Source of the DNA: an uncultured Lachnospiraceae bacterium
GTDB lineage: Bacteria > Bacillota > Clostridia > Lachnospirales > Lachnospiraceae
Length of the DNA stretch: 43,501 nucleotides
NCBI GenBank assembly: GCA_900551895.1
Contig: URXX01000012.1
Coordinates: 1-43,501, forward strand
Direction: 5' to 3'
Shown: piece after piece, positions 38,925 through 43,501 of the stretch
How the letters are laid out: each line of letters starts with the position of its first letter
How positions within the stretch are numbered: the stretch's first letter is position 1
Position numbers and translations under genes: made by a program
The notes under the pieces: generated by a model
What the model saw: only the letters and a program-made list of their open reading frames with translations
Told to the model about the DNA's origin: nothing
Database searches by the model: none

Positions 38925-40277
38925 TTATTCTTCTGTGTCTGTGTTTCCCGTATTACCCTCTCCGCTTGTGGCAGTTCCTGTTAATGCCTGCTGCGCCTGA
39001 TTTGCCAAATCTGAATTCGGATACAATTCCGCAACACGTTTGTACGTTGTTTTTGCCTGCTCTGTCTTTCCTGCTTTTTCATATGATTTTGCAAGATTGA
39101 GAAGAGCCTTTCCGTCCTCATATTTTTCATCAATAGAAGTGACAAATTCCAAAGCATTTACTGATGTGGCATAGTTTTTCACTTCATAGTTTCTCAGTGC
39201 AAGGCGATATTTCTTCGCACAGAGCGGTGACACATATTCGTCATAAATTTTATCATACACAGCAATTCCCGTATCTCCTAAAGAATCTTTCTTGACTGCC
39301 TTTAACTCTTTTGCAAGTGACTCTTTATTATATCCCGATGTTTTGCTGTGTTCATATACGGAGAGCAATGCCTCGTAACTTGACTTTGTCGCCTCGGCAG
39401 TTGCCTGTGCCTCCTCTGTTTTCTTTGTTGTGTCCTTATACCCTTCTATCTCTTTCTTAAGGGCGCTGATTTCCGCATTTTTACCGGAAATCTGATCACT
39501 GTATTTCACAACTTCTTTGTTTAATTTATTTGTCTTAATCTGATTTGTTGTAGGCACGATTAAAAACCATACAACTGCCGCACCGACAACGATACCGATA
39601 AGAATATTGATAATCGTTGACATTGCCCCATTATCTTTCACTTCCGCTGCCGCCGGCTGAATAATTGTTTCGTTGCCCAAATTGTAAGTAACCGTTTGGT
39701 CGTTTTCTTCCTTTGCCTTAGCCGCTTTTTTACTTATCTTCGACAACTCATGCAAGTAACGGAGTGTCGTTTCATTCGTTGTATCAATTCTGTGGGCGCG
39801 TTTTAACACCTGTTTTGCTTTTGCATACTGCTCTGTTTGTAAATATAATAATGCTAAAAGTTGAAGTGCCTTTAAGAAAGTCGGGTGCGCAGCCACTACT
39901 TTTTTCAACTGAATTAACGCCAAGTCCTCTCCGTCCTGCAGACAGTAACTTAAACATTGATTATATTTTTTAATCGCATTGTTTATCGTATCCAGTTCTC
40001 CGGCTGACTCCTGCACTTTTTTAATATAGTAATTTGCAATATTTTCGTGATTTTTAAAATTCTTGCTGATAATCCACTCTACAAGCGCCTCTGCAATTTC
40101 ACCTTTTGCATAGCACACAAGCCCTAATAAGTTTCTCGCTGCAACATTCTCTCGATTATATTGTAAACTTTTCTTCAGTGATACTGTCGCACCTGACAAA
40201 TCATGTATTTTTGCTTTTGCTAATCCATCATTGTACCAATAATTCGATTGATAGATAAGTTTCTTTGTATATTCCAC
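38925..40277 (-). CDS. Membrane-anchored TPR protein
   Basis: A protein of 450 aa. TPR-like helical pairs occupy about 1-175 (NDGLAKAKIHDLSGATVSLK, NLLGLVCYAKGEIAEALVEW, LLALLYLQTEQYAKAKQVLK). A single membrane helix follows at about 217-240 (INILIGIVVGAAVVWFLIVP), then a coiled-coil-like, Lys/Glu-rich stretch and further TPRs to about 435, ending in a Thr/Gly/Glu tail. The TPRs on both sides of the helix suggest protein contacts inside and outside the membrane. The start is GTG at 40277, with GGGGAG 7 bases upstream. It follows the 45-aa gene by 22 bases. No specific role is known to me. Confidence 0.85.
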   Translation of the reverse strand: MEYTKKLIYQSNYWYNDGLAKAKIHDLSGATVSLKKSLQYNRENVAARNLLGLVCYAKGEIAEALVEWIISKNFKNHENIANYYIKKVQESAGELDTINNAIKKYNQCLSYCLQDGEDLALIQLKKVVAAHPTFLKALQLLALLYLQTEQYAKAKQVLKRAHRIDTTNETTLRYLHELSKISKKAAKAKEENDQTVTYNLGNETIIQPAAAEVKDNGAMSTIINILIGIVVGAAVVWFLIVPTTNQIKTNKLNKEVVKYSDQISGKNAEISALKKEIEGYKDTTKKTEEAQATAEATKSSYEALLSVYEHSKTSGYNKESLAKELKAVKKDSLGDTGIAVYDKIYDEYVSPLCAKKYRLALRNYEVKNYATSVNALEFVTSIDEKYEDGKALLNLAKSYEKAGKTEQAKTTYKRVAELYPNSDLANQAQQALTGTATSGEGNTGNTDTEE

Positions 40278-40299
40278 CTTGTTTCTCCCCGCAATCTTT

Positions 40300-40437
40300 C
40301 TACTTTGTTTGCTGCTGCATCATTTCACGCAAAATATCTGTCATATCTGTTAAATCCTCCTGATATACTGCGTCTTCAATCTGCTCTACTTCTAAACTCG
40401 GTTTAAATTTCTTAATTTCTTCTTCAAAATTTAACAT
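40300..40437 (-). CDS. Small acidic protein (45 aa) coupled to folC
   Basis: The frame encodes MLNFEEEIKKFKPSLEVEQI and ends in DMTDILREMMQQQTK. It is acidic and probably helical, with no membrane segment. GGAGGAAG, part of the last folC codons, is 5-9 bases before the ATG, and the first 14 bases overlap folC. The next gene starts 22 bases after the stop. I believe similar short ORFs occur between these genes in related genomes, but know of no function. Confidence 0.6.
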   Translation of the reverse strand: MLNFEEEIKKFKPSLEVEQIEDAVYQEDLTDMTDILREMMQQQTK

Positions 40438-41722
40438 CTTTTCTTCCTCCCAGTAATTCTTTTAACTTCCCTGCCAAATAAAGTGAGCCGAGACAATATA
40501 CCTTTCCCTCTTTCTCTCTCTTCTTCATTGCACAGGACAATGCGTCCGAAAGATTTGGCTCTACAATTACTTCTGCTTTTGTATATTTCCTAAATACCTC
40601 CGCCAAACGCTCCGGTCTTTCCCCTCGCGTGTCCGGAATTTCCGTGATAATATAACTCTCCGCTTTCATATGTAAACAAAGATATTGTATCATCTTCTCA
40701 TAGTCTTTATCCGAAACTGACGAAAAAAGAACAATGTTCTTCGTATTTTTCATTTGGTTTACACTTTTGACGAACGCTTCCACCGCACCGATATTGTGCG
40801 CTCCGTCTACAATGACGTTCGGCATAATCTCTTCCATTCTGCCTTGCCACACGACATTTGCAAGTGCCTTCTGCCATAAAGACATATCATTTCTCTTTGG
40901 GAAAAGATATTCCATCGCTTTTATGGCAAGCATTGCATTTTCCGCCTGATAAACTCCGCTATTGTGCAATTTCCACGTAACATACTTATCATACGCATTC
41001 ACCGCAGAAAAATCAATATATTTATCCGTACTTTCTATAATTTCGTACGCATTTTTCGAGATTTTTATACATGGTGCGTGAAGTTTTTCGGCCCTTTTTT
41101 CAATAACCGATGTATATTCTCTGTCACCTAAGCATACTACCGGAGTGCTTTCCTTTATAATTCCCGCTTTCTCCCCTGCGATTTTCTCAACAGTATCTCC
41201 TAAAATATCCATATGGTCAAGAGTTATCGATGTAATAATCGTCATAATCGGGTGCTGTATGGAATTTGTCGCATCCAGCCTTCCGCCAAGCCCCGTTTCC
41301 AAAATAATGTATTCCACATCCGCTTCCATAAAAGCATACATTCCCATACCAAAAAGAAATTCAAAATAAGAGGGGTGGGCAAGACCGTCTTCTTCCATTT
41401 TCTTTACTGTTTCTAACACGAAGTGGAATGCCTGCAAAAATTTCTCATCCGAGATTTGTTCTCCCTGCAAAATTATTCTCTCGTTAATCTTTTCCAAATG
41501 AGGGGAAATAAACATACCGGTGCGTTTTCCTTCTGCCGACAAAATTGCCTGCAAATAGGCACATACCGAACCTTTTCCGTTTGTCCCTGCCACATGCAGT
41601 ATCTTTCTGTTTTCCTGTGGATTTCCTAAACGCACAAGGAATTCTCCGGTATGCTCCAGAGAATTCTTTGTCGTAAATTTAGGAAGATTTGCAATATAAG
41701 CCTCTGCCTGTGCTTTATTCAT
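40424..41722 (-). CDS. folC: Folylpolyglutamate synthase / dihydrofolate synthase
   Basis: A Mur-ligase-family enzyme of 432 aa that adds glutamate to folates (and possibly to dihydropteroate). The P-loop GTNGKGS is at 46-52. SPHLEKINERI, the ILETGLGGRLDATNSI segment, SITLDHMDILGDTVEKIAGEKAG and VDGAHNIGAVEAF are the known landmarks. It overlaps the LTA-synthase-like gene upstream by 8 bases and the 45-aa gene downstream by 14 bases. Confidence 0.94.
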   Translation of the reverse strand: MNKAQAEAYIANLPKFTTKNSLEHTGEFLVRLGNPQENRKILHVAGTNGKGSVCAYLQAILSAEGKRTGMFISPHLEKINERIILQGEQISDEKFLQAFHFVLETVKKMEEDGLAHPSYFEFLFGMGMYAFMEADVEYIILETGLGGRLDATNSIQHPIMTIITSITLDHMDILGDTVEKIAGEKAGIIKESTPVVCLGDREYTSVIEKRAEKLHAPCIKISKNAYEIIESTDKYIDFSAVNAYDKYVTWKLHNSGVYQAENAMLAIKAMEYLFPKRNDMSLWQKALANVVWQGRMEEIMPNVIVDGAHNIGAVEAFVKSVNQMKNTKNIVLFSSVSDKDYEKMIQYLCLHMKAESYIITEIPDTRGERPERLAEVFRKYTKAEVIVEPNLSDALSCAMKKREKEGKVYCLGSLYLAGKLKELLGGRKDVKF

Positions 41723-43501
41723 TTGTCTTTGCCCCTGCTTCCTGTGGATTTTGCTGTGTCTGTGCTTCCGCCGCTTCCTTTGCCTTTACTTCCTCCGGCG
41801 TCAGTAATTTTCCGTCATAGTATGTGTATTCTATCGACTCCCTGAAAATTCTTTCACTTGAACCGACTTGACAAACTTTGATTTTATCTCCGTTTTTCAA
41901 CTTCGCATCTTTTAAATCAATTCGTGTGTTATTCAGGAATGTGGCATCCTGTTTTTCATCATTGACGTAGACTTTACTGTTTTTCGTAAAGTTTGTTCCG
42001 TACAGGCTATATGTGTCTTCCAACTGTAGCACGATGTCAGTCAATGTAGCGTCTAAAACTCCCATCTGCATATATCCCGTTTTTACCGGATTATTTTCTT
42101 TACCGCCATATACATACTGGTCGCCATACAGCATATCATACTGTAACAACTCTAAGTCCGCCAAATAGTTTTTTGTCTTTCTTCTGTTTTGGTGATAATT
42201 AAATACCGTTCCCGAATGAATATCCAATCGGTCAAACACATCCGCCATTGCCTGATATGCGGCTATATTCTCATCTTCTTTCGGAAGTCCGATATTATCC
42301 CAAATAACATAATTTGTATTATATAGGTAGCGTCCTTTCAAATCTTTCGCTTCCAATCCCATTGTTGGAAGATGATCTCCGTACAACACTAACACGGTAG
42401 GTTCTTTTCTGTCCTTTAACATCTGAATTAAGTCAGCGATAAACTGGTCTGTTTCATACAACTGATTGACATAATATTCCCACGCATTTGTTCTTCCTTC
42501 ATCTTCAATTCCGGTTACGCGGATACGAGGGTTTTCAATTACTTTCTCCTCAGGATAATCACCATGCCCCTGTACCGTAATACCGAAAACAAAATCCTGC
42601 TGCTCTGTGGAATCCATTGCATTTTTAATATGTTGTGTCAATACGCTGTCCTTTGCCCAGCCGTTTTCCGTCAACTGCAAAATGTTCATAAATTCCTTAC
42701 TTGTGTAACTGTCAAATCCGATATTATTGAAAACATCTGCACGGCTGTAAAAGTTTCCGCCGTTGTTGTGCAATGCATGTGTGCCATATCCGAACTTCTT
42801 CAATGCAGTTGCGGCACTCTCCGCCTGTGTTTTCTTCAAAACCGTTTTATACGGATATTCCCCGGGTCCGAAATAACGCATGCTCATTCCGGTAAGCACC
42901 TCAAACTCTGTATTGGCCGTTCCCGCACCAACCGACGGTACTTTGAAATATCCCGACGAATATTCCTCCGATAACTTTCTAAAATTCGGAATCGGGTCCG
43001 ATGATGTTTTAAAAAACTCTACTTCATATGGGTCAAAGAAAGATTCCAACTGAATAAATAAAATATTCGGCATCTCTTTTCTTCCCGTCTTTGACTGTGT
43101 AATCTCTCCGTTGTTTGAGATTTTATCCATTGTTTCTTTGCTGTAACCGTTCGGTTCTGCAATTCCGGTATTAAATACACTGGCTGAAAAACAGTACGGG
43201 AAACCGTAGTCTTCATAAGCAAAAGCGATATTTCCGAAATAGTTAGAAACAATACGTTTGTCGATTGCCAAATTTGTCAAAAGTCCCACTGTTCCAAACG
43301 CTATCGCTATTGCGATAAGAGCAGGTATACGGTGCATTTTCCCCGTATACTGTCCTCCTCTTTTCCACATTGAAATCAGCCATACAACAACCGCGATAAT
43401 TCCTACCGCCAGCATAATTCCTTCAAAACCTGTAAAATATTTGTTAAAAAGGGTAAGCCCGTCACCCGCTACTTTTAAATCCTGCGCGTTAAACGGCGTC
43501 A
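41715..43501 (-). CDS. LTA-synthase-like sulfatase-fold membrane enzyme (5' end beyond window)
   Basis: The frame is open to the right edge, so the start is not seen; about 595 aa are present. A few membrane segments near the edge are followed by the extracellular alkaline-phosphatase-fold domain: MPNILFIQLESFFDPYEV, SVGAGTANTEFEVLTGMSM with the likely nucleophile Thr, GYGTHALHNNGGNFYSR and LVLYGDHLPTMG. This is the LtaS/phosphoglycerol transferase pattern. The last 110 residues are an extra domain with a Gln/Ala-rich tail. Glycerol-phosphate polymer synthesis, or decoration of other envelope glycans, is inferred. An ATG at 43415 is internal because the preceding codons are open. Confidence 0.88.
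   Translation of the reverse strand, partial: TPFNAQDLKVAGDGLTLFNKYFTGFEGIMLAVGIIAVVVWLISMWKRGGQYTGKMHRIPALIAIAIAFGTVGLLTNLAIDKRIVSNYFGNIAFAYEDYGFPYCFSASVFNTGIAEPNGYSKETMDKISNNGEITQSKTGRKEMPNILFIQLESFFDPYEVEFFKTSSDPIPNFRKLSEEYSSGYFKVPSVGAGTANTEFEVLTGMSMRYFGPGEYPYKTVLKKTQAESAATALKKFGYGTHALHNNGGNFYSRADVFNNIGFDSYTSKEFMNILQLTENGWAKDSVLTQHIKNAMDSTEQQDFVFGITVQGHGDYPEEKVIENPRIRVTGIEDEGRTNAWEYYVNQLYETDQFIADLIQMLKDRKEPTVLVLYGDHLPTMGLEAKDLKGRYLYNTNYVIWDNIGLPKEDENIAAYQAMADVFDRLDIHSGTVFNYHQNRRKTKNYLADLELLQYDMLYGDQYVYGGKENNPVKTGYMQMGVLDATLTDIVLQLEDTYSLYGTNFTKNSKVYVNDEKQDATFLNNTRIDLKDAKLKNGDKIKVCQVGSSERIFRESIEYTYYDGKLLTPEEVKAKEAAEAQTQQNPQEAGAKTNE

Overview
The window looks like a low-GC, spore-forming Clostridia chromosome, most probably Lachnospiraceae. 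The evidence is AT-rich coding sequence, strong GGAGG-type ribosome binding sites, a complete spoIIAA-spoIIAB-sigF block followed by spoVA genes, and a Gram-positive (Eps/Cps type) capsule locus with an LCP wall-attachment protein. Nearly everything is on the minus strand. The only convincing plus-strand gene is a small conserved hypothetical at 4056-4319. I saw no rRNA, tRNA or CRISPR array.

Layout, left to right (transcription mostly right to left). 1-510: 3'-truncated pstS behind a Pho-box-like promoter. 623-2238: a YitT-family membrane protein and a RelP-type small alarmone synthetase, probably one operon. 2336-3941: cobalamin adenosyltransferase and a lone PTS EIIC-like membrane protein. 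4056-4792: the plus-strand hypothetical converging on a VanZ-like gene over a shared terminator. 4855-6892: two Rpn/PD-(D/E)XK units, one internally deleted (413 bp) and one with an intact gene (1032 bp). Both are bounded by 17-bp inverted repeats and flank a second VanZ-like gene. 6893-7218: no gene seen.

7219-30726 is a Wzx/Wzy-type surface polysaccharide locus of about 23.5 kb. In transcription order it holds a chain-length regulator, PHP tyrosine phosphatase, BY-kinase, PglF/CapD-type dehydratase and priming glycosyl-1-phosphate transferase. Next comes a tightly coupled five-gene insert (HpcH/HpaI aldolase, D-2-hydroxyacid dehydrogenase, ATP-grasp, asparagine-synthase-like protein, NhaC antiporter). 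The rest is seven glycosyltransferases, an EpsG-like polymerase, an acyltransferase, a flippase, a polysaccharide pyruvyltransferase and an Fe-S F420-hydrogenase-beta-like protein. The kinase/phosphatase/Wzz set would control export and chain length. The insert could build and attach an acid or amide substituent. The LCP protein at 31514-32491 could transfer the product to the wall. A small secreted protein with a sortase-like tail and a strong terminator lie just before the locus.

32564-34198 is a Na/Pi cotransporter with a PhoU domain. 34286-38855 is the sporulation block: spoIIAA, spoIIAB, sigF, an unrecognised 51-codon membrane microprotein behind a consensus-perfect sigma-G promoter, then spoVAA, AB, AC, AD and AE. 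38925-43501 has a membrane-anchored TPR protein, a 45-aa ORF coupled to folC, folC itself, and an LTA-synthase-like sulfatase running off the right edge.

The most unusual items are the five-gene aldolase-to-NhaC insert, the Rpn units with covarying inverted repeats and RBS-masking hairpins, and the microprotein leading the spoVA operon.
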